Source: Arthrobacter sp. StoSoilB20
GTDB lineage: Bacteria > Actinomycetota > Actinomycetes > Actinomycetales > Micrococcaceae
Length of the DNA stretch: 64,000 nt
Direction of reading: 5' to 3'
Assembly (NCBI RefSeq): GCF_019977295.1
Contig: NZ_AP024651.1
Location: forward strand, 3,720,001-3,784,000
The notes under the pieces were generated by a model. The model was given only the letters and a program-made list of their open reading frames with translations. It was not told the DNA's origin and made no database searches. This document shows, in pieces, positions 24,664-33,361 of the stretch (within the stretch, counting starts at the first letter, position 1; every line of letters begins with the position of its first letter). A program made the position numbers and the translations under genes.

Positions 24664-24696
24664 CAGAAGGAGAACCCCCAACGATGAGGATCCCCA

Positions 24697-25947
24697 ATGG
24701 CTGCACCCGCACTGGAAAAACGTGCCACACCCGGCAAAGTATGGTCACGGCTTTTACTGCTGGGGCCCGCCTTCGTGGCCGCGATCGCCTACGTTGACCC
24801 GGGAAACGTCGCCGCCAACCTCACCGCAGGTGCAAACTACGGATACCTGTTGGTCTGGGTACTGGTAGTGGCGAACGCCATGGCCGTCCTGGTGCAGTAC
24901 CAGTCGGCCAAACTTGGCCTCGCTACCGGGATGAGCCTGCCGGAAATCCTGGGGAAGCGGCTGGGAAACACGCGTCGGCGCCTCTACTGGGTGCAAGCCG
25001 AAGTTGTAGCCGGAGCCACGGACATGGCAGAGGTCATTGGTGGGGCTGTGGCTTTGAACCTGTTGTTCGGGCTCCCCCTGTTGGCCGGCGGAGTCATTGT
25101 GGGCATCGCCTCCATGATGTTGCTGGCTCTCCAGTCCCGGCGTGGGCAACGGTCCTTCGAGTACGCCATTTTGGTGTTGCTGGGAGTGATCGCGGTGGGG
25201 TTCGTCTCCGGGCTGTTCGTCAACCCGCCCGATGCCGCGAGCGCACTGGGTGGCCTGGTTCCGCGCTTTGAAGGCACCGACACCATCCTTTTGGCAGCCA
25301 GCATGCTCGGGGCCACGGTGATGCCCCATGCGATCTACCTCCACTCGGCACTGGCCCGCGACCGGCACGGGTTCTCACCTGACCCGCTGGTCCGGAACCG
25401 TTTGATCCGGGCCACCCGGACGGACGTTGTTGGCGCCCTGCTGCTGGCAGGGGTAGTGAACATCTCGATGCTGCTCCTTGCTGCCTCAAGCCTCCGCGGC
25501 ATCGAAGGTACCGATACCATCGCAGGCGCCCATGCAGCGGTGACATCGGCCTTGGGCCCCGCGATCGGAGTCATTTTCGCGATTGGCCTGCTGGCCTCAG
25601 GACTGGCCTCCACGTCCGTTGGGTGTTATGCCGGGGCGACCATCATGGGTGGCCTCCTGAAAGTCCGCATTCCGCTGTTGACCCGGCGCGTCATCACCCT
25701 GATCCCCGCCCTGATAGTCCTGGGTGCCGGCATCGAGCCGACGCTGGCCTTGGTACTTAGCCAGGTTTTGCTCAGCTTCGGCATCCCGTTCGCCCTGATT
25801 CCGTTGATCCGCCTCACAGGCAAAAAGGAGGTCATGGGACTGCACACGGACTCCATGCCCCTTCGCATCGCCGGCTGGACCAGTGCCGTGCTGATCGTGG
25901 GATTGAACTGCGTGCTCATCACGCTGACTTTGACGGGCCAGTCCTGA
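24697..25947 (+). CDS. mntH: Nramp-family divalent metal:proton symporter MntH
   Basis: The 416-residue membrane protein has the Nramp TM1 motif AIAYVDPGNVAANLTAG and the TM6 motif ATVMPHAIYLHSAL, which supply the Asp/Asn and Met/His residues for Mn2+ or Fe2+ binding. Eleven hydrophobic segments are expected. It imports manganese (and iron) with protons across the cytoplasmic membrane. The ATG has GAGGA upstream. A palindromic site overlapping the promoter suggests repression when metal is abundant. It is divergent from the ABC-F gene and stands 46 bases before the CPBP gene, which has its own leaderless promoter. Confidence 0.95.
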   Translation: MAAPALEKRATPGKVWSRLLLLGPAFVAAIAYVDPGNVAANLTAGANYGYLLVWVLVVANAMAVLVQYQSAKLGLATGMSLPEILGKRLGNTRRRLYWVQAEVVAGATDMAEVIGGAVALNLLFGLPLLAGGVIVGIASMMLLALQSRRGQRSFEYAILVLLGVIAVGFVSGLFVNPPDAASALGGLVPRFEGTDTILLAASMLGATVMPHAIYLHSALARDRHGFSPDPLVRNRLIRATRTDVVGALLLAGVVNISMLLLAASSLRGIEGTDTIAGAHAAVTSALGPAIGVIFAIGLLASGLASTSVGCYAGATIMGGLLKVRIPLLTRRVITLIPALIVLGAGIEPTLALVLSQVLLSFGIPFALIPLIRLTGKKEVMGLHTDSMPLRIAGWTSAVLIVGLNCVLITLTLTGQS

Positions 25948-25981
25948 CTGGGCCCGCACTAATGCCGGGGCCACGCAAAGC

Positions 25982-25987
25982 TAGGCT
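25982..25987 (+). promoter_or_regulatory. -10 box for leaderless CPBP-protease mRNA
   Basis: TAGGCT followed by GTTCAC and the ATG at 25994, with no ribosome site. Confidence 0.65.
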
Positions 25988-25993
25988 GTTCAC

Positions 25994-26725
25994 ATGGGCA
26001 CACCACTTTCCACCAAGGCACGTTTGTACAGGTTCACCGCCCTCGACGCCCTGGCAGTAGCGGTCTACCTCGGCTTTACTGCCTACTTCACTTTCGCGGG
26101 CGAAGCGGTGGAGCGGTTCATGCTCCAACTGTTCCCCGAGCCGGCCACCGCCTCCTATGCCGTCAATGCCCTCTTTTATGCCGGTGTCGGAATATTTGCA
26201 GTGGCCTCCGCGTGGCGCGTCGCAGGGCGCGACCTCAAGATCCTGGCCACCCGCCCTTGGTTCACCCTCGGAATGATCCCGCTGGCGATCGTGGTGATGC
26301 TGATCCTCACGGCCGTCCTGGTGGCGGCATTCGGTACGGCACAAAGCTCCGAAAACCAGTTGGGTATCCAAGGCCTGCTGCAGCAAGTACCGGCATGGCT
26401 GATGGTGCCGCTGCTGGTGCTGCTGGGCCCGTTCGTGGAGGAGTACTTGTTCCGGCACCTACTGATCGGCAAGTTGTCGCAGTACGTGAACATCTGGATC
26501 TGCTGCGTGATCTCCGTGGTGGTTTTCGCCTCCATCCATGTGGTGGGCCGTGAAGGACTGGTGTTGTCCGCTTTGGCGCCGTACCTGGGAATGGCCGTGG
26601 TCTTGGTGGCGGTGTATGTCTGGACAGGGAAGAACCTGATGTTCTCCTACTTTGTCCATGCGGCGAAGAACCTCATGGCAGTAGTGCTCATCTACGCCAT
26701 CCCGCCCGAAATGTTGCCCAACTAA
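25994..26725 (+). CDS. CPBP-family intramembrane metalloprotease
   Basis: The 243-residue protein has about six membrane segments. The family motifs are present: GPFVEEYLFRHLL (EExxxR), FASIHV with a His, and FSYFVHAAKNLMA with the second His, so a membrane-embedded glutamyl/metal protease site looks intact. The family includes Rce1-type CAAX proteases and bacteriocin self-immunity proteins; the substrate here is unknown. No bacteriocin gene is nearby. The ATG follows a TAGGCT-N6 leaderless promoter. Confidence 0.88.
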   Translation: MGTPLSTKARLYRFTALDALAVAVYLGFTAYFTFAGEAVERFMLQLFPEPATASYAVNALFYAGVGIFAVASAWRVAGRDLKILATRPWFTLGMIPLAIVVMLILTAVLVAAFGTAQSSENQLGIQGLLQQVPAWLMVPLLVLLGPFVEEYLFRHLLIGKLSQYVNIWICCVISVVVFASIHVVGREGLVLSALAPYLGMAVVLVAVYVWTGKNLMFSYFVHAAKNLMAVVLIYAIPPEMLPN

Positions 26726-26860
26726 GTCACCTTTTTGAGCGTGGCAAGCGCGCTTGAACGCGACTCAAACACGCTTGAATGCGCCCCAGGCGTGCAATCC
26801 GGACCAAAAATGACCGCATCCACCTACCGGCCACCCGTCGCCGGGAATAGCGTGGTGGGC

Positions 26861-27298
26861 ATGACACTGAACATCCAGGTAGTAGTCGATTGCAACAAGC
26901 CGCATGAGCTCGCCGATTGGTGGGCCGAAACGCTGGAATGGAACGTGGAGCCCCAGGATGAGGCCTTCATCCGGTCCATGATCGAGCAGGGGTTCGCCAC
27001 GGAGGACCAGACCATCACCCACAAGGGCAAGCTGGTCTGGGCCGACGGCTGTGCGATCGTGCCTGCCGAGGACACCGATCCCAAGACCGGCCGCCGCATC
27101 CTGTTCCAGACAGACCCCAAGCAAAAGTCCGTCAAGAACCGCGTGCACTGGGACGTCAGGCTGGACGGCCGGGACAAGGATGAGGTGCGCAAAGAACTTG
27201 AAGCCCGCGGCGCCAAACACCTGTGGACCGCCAATCAGGGACCCCACGAATGGCACACCATGGCAGACCCCGAGGGCAACGAGTTCTGCATCAGCTAA
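26861..27298 (+). CDS. VOC-superfamily (glyoxalase/dioxygenase-fold) protein
   Basis: The 145-residue product starts MTLNIQVVVDCNKPHELADWW, typical of the Glyoxalase_6 branch, and ends HTMADPEGNEFCIS, where the Glu in the DPEGNEF motif is a usual metal ligand. It may bind or modify a small ligand; the reaction is unknown. The in-frame upstream extension (from 26735) has poor codon sense and was excluded. It lies 21 bases before menB, which has its own promoter-like sequence. Confidence 0.8.
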   Translation: MTLNIQVVVDCNKPHELADWWAETLEWNVEPQDEAFIRSMIEQGFATEDQTITHKGKLVWADGCAIVPAEDTDPKTGRRILFQTDPKQKSVKNRVHWDVRLDGRDKDEVRKELEARGAKHLWTANQGPHEWHTMADPEGNEFCIS

Positions 27299-27307
27299 GG
27301 CCATTAC

Positions 27308-27313
27308 TAGACT
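27308..27313 (+). promoter_or_regulatory. -10 box for leaderless menB mRNA
   Basis: TAGACT, then six bases (CGGAGT), then the GTG start of menB at 27320. Confidence 0.62.
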
Positions 27314-27319
27314 CGGAGT

Positions 27320-28282
27320 GTGAACAACCAACTCCCTGCCAAGGTTTCCGACGTCTTTGACCCCTCACGCTGGCGCATGGTTTCCGGCTTTGACGACTTC
27401 AAGGACATGACCTACCACCGGCAGGTAGAGCGCTCCGCTGACGGCACGGTCAAGGACCTCCCTACGGTCCGGATCGCCTTCAACCGCCCCGAGGTCCGCA
27501 ACGCGTTCCGCCCGGGCACCGTGGACGAGCTGTACCGCGCCATGGACCACGCGCGCATGACTCCGGACGTCGCCACCGTGCTGCTCACCGGCAACGGACC
27601 TTCGGAAAAGGACGGCGGCCACTCGTTCTGCTCAGGCGGGGACCAACGCATCCGCGGGCGCGACGGCTACCGCTACCAAGTAGAAGGCGCTGCGGGTGAT
27701 TCAGCTGAGTTTATCGACCCCGCCCGCGCCGGCCGTCTGCACATCCTGGAAGTCCAGCGGCTCATGCGGACCATGCCCAAGGTGGTCATCGCCGTCGTTA
27801 ATGGTTGGGCGGCAGGCGGCGGCCACTCACTGCACGTGGTCAGCGACCTCACCATCGCCTCGCGCGAGCACGGCAAGTTCAAGCAGACCGACGCCACGGT
27901 GGGAAGTTTCGACGCCGGATACGGCTCTGCGCTGCTGGCCCGCCAGATCGGGCAGAAGGCCGCCCGGGAAATCTTCTTCCTGGCCCGCGAATATTCAGCC
28001 GATGACATGGTGCGGATGGGTGCCGTCAACGAGGCCGTGGACCACGCCCGGCTGGAAGAAGTGGCCCTGGAATACGCCGCTGACATCGCCCGCCAGTCGC
28101 CGCAGGCCATCCGCATGCTCAAATTCGCCTTCAACCTGGCCGACGACGGACTGGCAGGCCAGCAGGTCTTCGCCGGCGAAGCCACCCGCTTGGCGTACAT
28201 GACGGACGAGGCCGTGGAAGGCAAGGAAGCGTTCCTCCAGAAACGCGATCCCGACTGGTCCAGCTTCCCCTACTACTTCTAG
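27320..28282 (+). CDS. menB: 1,4-dihydroxy-2-naphthoyl-CoA synthase MenB
   Basis: The 320-residue crotonase-fold enzyme cyclises O-succinylbenzoyl-CoA to 1,4-dihydroxy-2-naphthoyl-CoA in menaquinone synthesis. HSFCSGGDQRIRG, VVNGWAAGGGHSLHVVSDLTIAS and KFKQTDATVGSFDAGYGS are MenB-specific; the Asp in FDAGYGS and the C-terminal Tyr-rich end (WSSFPYYF) are conserved. The longer length compared with E. coli MenB is usual in Actinobacteria. GTG start with a TAGACT-N6 arrangement. It heads the menB-menE-menA run and is 10 bases from menE. Confidence 0.95.
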   Translation: MNNQLPAKVSDVFDPSRWRMVSGFDDFKDMTYHRQVERSADGTVKDLPTVRIAFNRPEVRNAFRPGTVDELYRAMDHARMTPDVATVLLTGNGPSEKDGGHSFCSGGDQRIRGRDGYRYQVEGAAGDSAEFIDPARAGRLHILEVQRLMRTMPKVVIAVVNGWAAGGGHSLHVVSDLTIASREHGKFKQTDATVGSFDAGYGSALLARQIGQKAAREIFFLAREYSADDMVRMGAVNEAVDHARLEEVALEYAADIARQSPQAIRMLKFAFNLADDGLAGQQVFAGEATRLAYMTDEAVEGKEAFLQKRDPDWSSFPYYF

Positions 28283-28292
28283 GACTCACCCT

Positions 28293-29432
28293 GTGGACAT
28301 TGATCCCGTACTCAAAGCCCTGATGGCCGCCCTCCACGGCGAGGGTCCCGCCGTCGAAATCGTCCTGGACGAGAGCGGCGCGCCGCAAGCAGTGCCGGTG
28401 GAGACCGGCGTCGAGGACGCGGCAGTGGTGGTGCGCACCTCCGGTTCCACCGGGACGCCCAAGGCCACCATCCTGACCATCGACGCCCTTGCAGCATCCT
28501 CGGTCTCTACTGCCATGGCCCTGCGCGGTGAAGGCCAGTGGTTGCTGGCGCTCCCCCTGCAGTACGTGGCCGGTGTCCAGGTGCTGGTCCGCTCGCTCTA
28601 TGCAGGCACGCGCCCGTTGGTGATGGACCAGTCCAACGGCTTCACACCGGAGGCCTTTACCGCTGCCGCGGAGGAACTCACGGACAAGATCCGCTTCACG
28701 TCCTTGGTACCCACGCAACTGCAGCGCCTCCTGGACTCCCCCGCGCCGGAAACCCTTGCCGTCCTGCGCCGCTTCAACGCGATCCTGCTCGGCGGCGCTC
28801 CCGCCTCCCCCGATCTCCTCGCCGCCGCGCACGCCCAGGGACTCAAGGTGGTGACCACCTACGGCTCAGCCGAGACTTGCGGCGGGTGCGTGTACGACGG
28901 CGAGCCGCTGGACGGCGTCGAGGTCCGGATCGGCGAAGGTGATCTGGAAGGACGCATCCTGCTCGGCGGCGACACCGTTGCTGCCGGTTACCTCGATGCG
29001 GCCCGGGCTTCCAAAGCAGCCTTCTTCGAGGAGGACGGCGTCCGCTGGTACGTCACCGGCGACCTCGGGGAGCTGTCCGACGACGGCAAGCTCACCGTCC
29101 TGGGACGGGCCGATGACGTGATCATCACCGGTGGCGTCAAAGCCTCCGCGGCCTTCATCCAAGGCAAGCTGGAAGAGCTCGACGGCGTCACCGCGGCTTT
29201 CGTGACCGGCGTCCCGTCGCGCGAGTGGGGACAGGCCGTGGCAGCTTACGTGGCGGTGACGGATCCGAGCCCCGAAGGCATCAAGGGCTTCACGTCCCGG
29301 CGCGAGGCAGCACTGGGCGTCCTGGCGCCCAAGACAGTCCTGGCGGAGAACGAGTTGCTCATGCTCCCCAACGGAAAACCGGACAGGCTGGCCATGATTG
29401 AACAGCTTTCCGAACTGCATCAGGGACAATAG
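28293..29432 (+). CDS. menE: O-succinylbenzoate-CoA ligase MenE
   Basis: The 379-residue AMP-forming ligase makes O-succinylbenzoyl-CoA, the MenB substrate. It has VVRTSGSTGTPKATILT (P-loop), VTTYGSAETCGGCVYDG (adenine motif), YVTGDLGELSDDGKLTVLGRADDVIITGGVKAS (hinge) and a C-terminal PNGKPDRL Lys motif. It is shorter than the E. coli enzyme, as is common in Actinobacteria. The start is GTG at 28293. The place between menB and menA supports the assignment. Confidence 0.93.
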   Translation: MDIDPVLKALMAALHGEGPAVEIVLDESGAPQAVPVETGVEDAAVVVRTSGSTGTPKATILTIDALAASSVSTAMALRGEGQWLLALPLQYVAGVQVLVRSLYAGTRPLVMDQSNGFTPEAFTAAAEELTDKIRFTSLVPTQLQRLLDSPAPETLAVLRRFNAILLGGAPASPDLLAAAHAQGLKVVTTYGSAETCGGCVYDGEPLDGVEVRIGEGDLEGRILLGGDTVAAGYLDAARASKAAFFEEDGVRWYVTGDLGELSDDGKLTVLGRADDVIITGGVKASAAFIQGKLEELDGVTAAFVTGVPSREWGQAVAAYVAVTDPSPEGIKGFTSRREAALGVLAPKTVLAENELLMLPNGKPDRLAMIEQLSELHQGQ

Positions 29433-29492
29433 ACACGTTCTTCCCTCCCCGAACCGACTCAAGACAACCGCGAAATACACGAGGTACTACAC

Positions 29493-30374
29493 GTGGCGAC
29501 AGCTGCACAATGGATCCAAGGAGCCCGGCTCCGCACACTGCCCGCGGCGATCGCGCCCGTCCTGATCGGTTCGGCAGCGGCGTACGAGCTCCATGCGTTC
29601 CGGCTGCCCAACGCGATCCTGGCTGCGCTCGTCGCGCTGCTGCTCCAGATCGGCGTCAACTACGCCAATGACTACTCCGATGGCATCCGCGGCACCGATG
29701 AAGACCGGGTAGGCCCACTGCGCCTTGTGGGATCCGGGGCTGCGTTGCCTGAGCAAGTGAAGTGGGCAGCGTTCGGACTGTTCGGCGCCGCGATGATATG
29801 CGGCTTGATCCTGGTCATCATCACCCAGGCGTGGTGGCTGATCCTGGTGGGCATCGGCTGCGTCCTGGCGGCCTGGGGCTACACCGGTGGCAAGAATCCC
29901 TACGGTTACATGGGATTGGGCGACGTTTTCGTGTTCGTATTCTTTGGCCTTGTAGCCACGCTCGGCACCACCTACACCCAGGCCGGGCAGGTCAGCCTGG
30001 CCGCGGTGATCGGTGCGATTGGTACGGGACTCATCGCGTGCGCCCTGCTGATGGCCAACAATGTCAGGGACATTCCCACGGATACGGCTGCGGGAAAGCG
30101 GACCCTGGCGGTGCGTCTTGGGGACCGGCACGCCCGTGAAAGCTACGTATTGATGCTGGCCGTCGCCATTTTGCTGGTCATCGTCCTGGCTCCCACCAAA
30201 CCGTGGATGCTGATCGTCCTGCTGCTGATCCCGGCATGCTTGATGCCGGCCTGGTTGATGGTGAACGGGAAGAAGCGCAAGAGCCTCATCCCCGTCCTCA
30301 AGCAGACCGGCATGATCAACCTCGGATACAGCCTGCTGTTCTCGCTGGGTCTGATCCTGAGCCGCGGCTTCTAA
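29493..30374 (+). CDS. menA: 1,4-dihydroxy-2-naphthoate polyprenyltransferase MenA
   Basis: The 293-residue UbiA-family membrane enzyme attaches the polyprenyl chain to 1,4-dihydroxy-2-naphthoate, giving demethylmenaquinone. Two Asp-rich motifs bind Mg-diphosphate: NYANDYSDGIRGTDED and NNVRDIPTDTAAGKRTLAVRLGD. About eight membrane segments. Start GTG at 29493 with GAGG upstream. Its stop codon forms the first bases of a very long inverted repeat that ends the transcript. Confidence 0.95.
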   Translation: MATAAQWIQGARLRTLPAAIAPVLIGSAAAYELHAFRLPNAILAALVALLLQIGVNYANDYSDGIRGTDEDRVGPLRLVGSGAALPEQVKWAAFGLFGAAMICGLILVIITQAWWLILVGIGCVLAAWGYTGGKNPYGYMGLGDVFVFVFFGLVATLGTTYTQAGQVSLAAVIGAIGTGLIACALLMANNVRDIPTDTAAGKRTLAVRLGDRHARESYVLMLAVAILLVIVLAPTKPWMLIVLLLIPACLMPAWLMVNGKKRKSLIPVLKQTGMINLGYSLLFSLGLILSRGF

Positions 30375-30434
30375 GTTTTTGTACAGCTAACGCCCCCAAG
30401 AAGGCTTCTTGGGGGCGTTAGCTGTACAAAAACT
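30374..30434. terminator. 30-bp perfect inverted repeat, bidirectional terminator
   Basis: Arms 30374-30403 and 30405-30434 are perfect reverse complements with a single central base. Each arm starts AGTTTTTGTACAG and ends CCCCCAAGAAG, so a U-run flanks the GC stem in both directions. It begins at the last base of the menA stop codon and ends one base before the convergent DUF4229 stop codon. Confidence 0.92.
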
Positions 30435-30435
30435 C

Positions 30436-30747
30436 CTAGAGGGAACCCGGGCGTTTGTCGTTGTTCACGGCGATGTCCGGGTTCTTTTCCACCAGGCCAT
30501 CTTCCGCTTCGGCGTCCTCAACCTCGCCGGCAGTCCTGATGGGCTTGGCCCTCCCGGAGAAACGTTCGCGCATGGCTGCCGTGGCGGCGTCGCGCTGTTT
30601 CTGGAAGAACAAATAGCTGATGGCGAACGCCATCAAGCCGGCGAAGATCACCGCCGGGATCAGTCCGACCCCCAAAAAGTAGAAGAGCACGAGCAACGGC
30701 ACGAACAGCGCCAGACGAATGAGGGAATACTTCAGGAAAGCCACCAT
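30436..30747 (-). CDS. DUF4229 membrane protein
   Basis: The 103-residue protein has two membrane segments at about residues 10-50 (LIRLALFVPLLVLFYFLGVG; IPAVIFAGLMAFAISYLFF), then a basic cytoplasmic segment QKQRDAATAAMRERFSGRAKP and an acidic tail. This matches DUF4229, an actinobacterial family without assigned function. It often lies near menaquinone or cytochrome maturation genes in this group. A TAAACT box stands close to the ATG. Confidence 0.8.
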   Translation of the reverse strand: MVAFLKYSLIRLALFVPLLVLFYFLGVGLIPAVIFAGLMAFAISYLFFQKQRDAATAAMRERFSGRAKPIRTAGEVEDAEAEDGLVEKNPDIAVNNDKRPGSL

Positions 30748-30822
30748 CCAAGTTTAGCCGCCCCAATGGTTGCACTCTGGTCACGGGCAAAAGAGGGCGT
30801 CCAGCGAATGGCTTCCGGCGAC

Positions 30823-30828
30823 TAGACT
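30823..30828 (+). promoter_or_regulatory. -10 box for leaderless PLDc_N-protein mRNA
   Basis: TAGACT, six bases (TTGGTG C boundary), then the ATG at 30835. Confidence 0.65.
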
Positions 30829-30834
30829 TGGTGC

Positions 30835-31275
30835 ATGCTCCGCGTTGTAGGCGTCGTCGTTGTCCTGGTCATCTTCGTCTATGCCCTGGTGGATGTTATC
30901 CGCACGGACAAACACCAAACACGCGGTATTTCCAAACCCGCGTGGATCATCGTGATGATCGTCCTGCCGTTGCTGGGTGCCGTTCTCTGGTTCATCTTCG
31001 GCCGGCCCTATGGCAAGCCCACCGCCAAAACCGTTCGCCGCTATCCCACAGCACCGGACGACGACCCCGAATTCCTCCGCAACCTGGAAACCCGCCGCCG
31101 CAACCAAGCCGAGGATGATCGCCTGAAGAAGCTGAAGGCCGAGCTCGAAGCCAAGGAACGCGAACTCGGCGACAAACCTTCCGATGGCTCCGGTGAGGCA
31201 ACGGGCAACGGTTTCAAGCCTGGCGATGCCAAGCGCAGTGAGCCGGATCCCCATGACACCGACGAGCTGAAGTAG
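30835..31275 (+). CDS. PLDc_N-domain membrane protein
   Basis: The 146-residue protein has two membrane helices (VVGVVVVLVIFVYALVDVIR; PAWIIVMIVLPLLGAVLWFIFG) joined by the short loop TDKHQTRGISK, the PLDc_N (phospholipase D nuclease N-terminal) signature found alone in many Actinobacteria. The cytoplasmic tail is charged with a predicted coiled coil (AEDDRLKKLKAELEAKEREL) and a disordered end. There is no phospholipase catalytic domain. Function unknown; lies near the men genes. TAGACT-N6 leaderless start. Confidence 0.84.
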   Translation: MLRVVGVVVVLVIFVYALVDVIRTDKHQTRGISKPAWIIVMIVLPLLGAVLWFIFGRPYGKPTAKTVRRYPTAPDDDPEFLRNLETRRRNQAEDDRLKKLKAELEAKERELGDKPSDGSGEATGNGFKPGDAKRSEPDPHDTDELK

Positions 31276-31281
31276 GTAAAC

Positions 31282-31908
31282 ATGGCCCAACAAGCCGATG
31301 GTTCACGGCAGTCACCTTCCACCACGCCATCAGCCAACGGGCCATCAGCGCCTCCCCCACCGCCACCCCGGCCGGGTATCTCCCTTTCCGTTCCACCGCC
31401 CATCGCCGCAACTGTCCAGCCACCCGGTATCGCACGGCTCGCCCGCTCCTTGTGGATTGCCGGCTTCGCGGCAGGAATCGCCGTGGTGGTCTTCGGCTTC
31501 CTTGACCGTGATGCACACTTTGAGCGCCTGAAGGGTGTCATTTCAGGCATGGTTGCCGACGGTGACGCCCAAGCCGTTGACGGGGCCACCGCCGTCGTAT
31601 TCCTGGGCAGCCTGGCCATGATCGCCCTGGTTGTGGCCATGGAAGCGGTGCTGCTCGCGGTGCTTTTCAAACGCCGTGTCTGGGCACGGTGGGCTTTGGC
31701 TCCCCTGGTACTCCTGCACGCAGTGGTGACAGTGATCACCGCCGACTTCGTGGTGGCTCCCGGAGCGGACGGCGTTTTGGCCACAGTGCTGTTGGCGGCC
31801 CAGTTCATCCTTGCTGCAGCGGGCCTGATCCTGCTGTTTTTCCCCACCACCACCGTCTGGCTGCTGAGCGAGAAGTTCAGCGAACGGCTCGGTGAACGGC
31901 CGGCATAG
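31282..31908 (+). CDS. Membrane protein of unknown function with proline-rich N-terminus
   Basis: The 208-residue product starts with a Ser/Pro-rich segment (SAPPPPPPRPGISL) and has four hydrophobic segments from about residue 55 on (SLWIAGFAAGIAVVVFGFL; AVVFLGSLAMIALVVAMEAVLLAVLF; WALAPLVLLHAVVTVITADFVV; AAQFILAAAGLILLFFPTTTVWLL). It resembles other Pro-rich small membrane proteins in this window in architecture only. Starts 6 bases after the PLDc_N gene. Its last 32 bases overlap the convergent dynamin-like gene. Confidence 0.75.
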   Translation: MAQQADGSRQSPSTTPSANGPSAPPPPPPRPGISLSVPPPIAATVQPPGIARLARSLWIAGFAAGIAVVVFGFLDRDAHFERLKGVISGMVADGDAQAVDGATAVVFLGSLAMIALVVAMEAVLLAVLFKRRVWARWALAPLVLLHAVVTVITADFVVAPGADGVLATVLLAAQFILAAAGLILLFFPTTTVWLLSEKFSERLGERPA

Positions 31909-33361
31909 CAGCCAGCATCCCCTCGCAGCTTCGCATCACCACACGGCAGGCCTCCAGCGCGGAGGACTCGGTCAGGGGATTCTCAGCGATCAGCCGCCAA
32001 CGGTTCAGGCAGGTCCTGGCTGCCTCGCTGACTTCCCCGGCATCTGCGTCCGGCGCCAGGCCCAGCCTCAGCGGGGAAGTGCTGCCGCGGCCGCCCACCA
32101 ACCGTTCCGCCTCAGCTTCCTGCTCCTCGTCCAGTCCCACGCCACCCGTACGCAGCGCGGCGAGAAGTTTCAGTTCCCGGAACTCATGGGCGCCGGTTTG
32201 AAGCCGTTCCAAGGCAGCTTCCAGCGACGCCGCACGTTCCCGGGGCGCGCCGCGCACCAATGATTCCAAACCCACGACGACGGCCCGCGCCTTGAGTGCG
32301 TCGGCGCGGGTCTGGAACAGGTAACTGATGCTGTCCAGCAAGGTACCGAGCCCGCTGCGGCGGGCGAGCTCGTGGGCCAGCTCCGTGGGATCCGTGGTTC
32401 CGCCCCTGATCAGGGCAACACCCAAACGGATCCCGAACAGCCCGAACCGTTGCACCAGGGAAGCCTTGATGGACGGCTGCAATCCCTCCGGTCCCGTACC
32501 GCGCACAAAACGGTCTGCGGACAACATCATCCGTTCCCGCTGGTTCCGGTCCATGTGCGCCAACAGCATCATGGCGTCACAGTCCCCCTGGCGCATGGTC
32601 CGTGAGCTTTGTGCCAGCAGACCGGCGACGGGCACCACCCCCAGTGCCAGTGGTTTGAGGTTCTGGTCCCGGCTGTACCTGTCGGCGATGACTGCTGCCG
32701 AAATCAGGGAATCGATCCTTCCGGCTCCGATCTCATCGGCCCTGGACAGGACAGCCAAGGCATTGACAGTCCCGGATCGGCCGGCCGCAGTGTCCTTGAA
32801 GGATTCCAGGAACCTCACGTCGGAGGCGTGCATGTGCCGCATGAGATAGATGACGGCGTCCGCGGCCGTAGGTTCGTCCTCCGGCAGCAGGAAAGCCGTG
32901 GATCTCACGGAGACATCCTCGGACAAGGACGCTATGCCGGGGGTGTCGATCAAAGTGAGTGGGCGCAAAGAGGCCGACGGCCATTCCACCACCAGCCGCT
33001 CCACGTCCTCGGCCGGCGTCTCACCCAGGGACAGGACCAGGCGGCCGTCTTCACGGGTCACCGGAAGGTTCCGGGGTCCGCCCCTGAACGGGTAGAGCGT
33101 GATTTTGGGCGCGTGTCCGTATTGGTACCACGTGACCAAGCGGGTGCATTCCCCGGCGTCCGTCGGGGCAATCTCTTCACCGATGATCGCATTGAGGAGC
33201 GTTGATTTCCCGGCCTTGACCATCCCTGCAACGGCAATGCGCAGCGGCCCCTTAAGCCTGCGGTCCAACTCGTCCACCACTGCGAGGGCAGCGGTGTCAT
33301 CGCAGAAGACGTCCCGTGCGTGCCGGAGCAATTCCGAGGCTCCGGCGATTCCGGATTCCAT
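31877..33361 (-). CDS. Dynamin-like GTPase, IniC-like
   Basis: The 494-residue protein has a dynamin-type G domain: P-loop GMVKAGKS at 46-53, switch Thr region GECTRLVTW, DTPG at 139-142 and SRAD as the G4 motif near 208. Helical segments follow. In Mycobacterium, IniA and IniC are paired dynamin-like proteins linked to membrane remodelling and tolerance to cell-wall drugs. The order (IniA-like then IniC-like, TGATG overlap) is the same here. No membrane segment is obvious, so membrane contact may come from the partner. It is last in the cluster. Confidence 0.83.
   Translation of the reverse strand: MESGIAGASELLRHARDVFCDDTAALAVVDELDRRLKGPLRIAVAGMVKAGKSTLLNAIIGEEIAPTDAGECTRLVTWYQYGHAPKITLYPFRGGPRNLPVTREDGRLVLSLGETPAEDVERLVVEWPSASLRPLTLIDTPGIASLSEDVSVRSTAFLLPEDEPTAADAVIYLMRHMHASDVRFLESFKDTAAGRSGTVNALAVLSRADEIGAGRIDSLISAAVIADRYSRDQNLKPLALGVVPVAGLLAQSSRTMRQGDCDAMMLLAHMDRNQRERMMLSADRFVRGTGPEGLQPSIKASLVQRFGLFGIRLGVALIRGGTTDPTELAHELARRSGLGTLLDSISYLFQTRADALKARAVVVGLESLVRGAPRERAASLEAALERLQTGAHEFRELKLLAALRTGGVGLDEEQEAEAERLVGGRGSTSPLRLGLAPDADAGEVSEAARTCLNRWRLIAENPLTESSALEACRVVMRSCEGMLAAMPAVHRAVR

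Noticed and set aside
26735..26860. N-terminal extension of the VOC-family protein
   Set aside because: The extra 42 residues do not fit the family, and the region contains short direct repeats (CGCTTGAA) that look intergenic.
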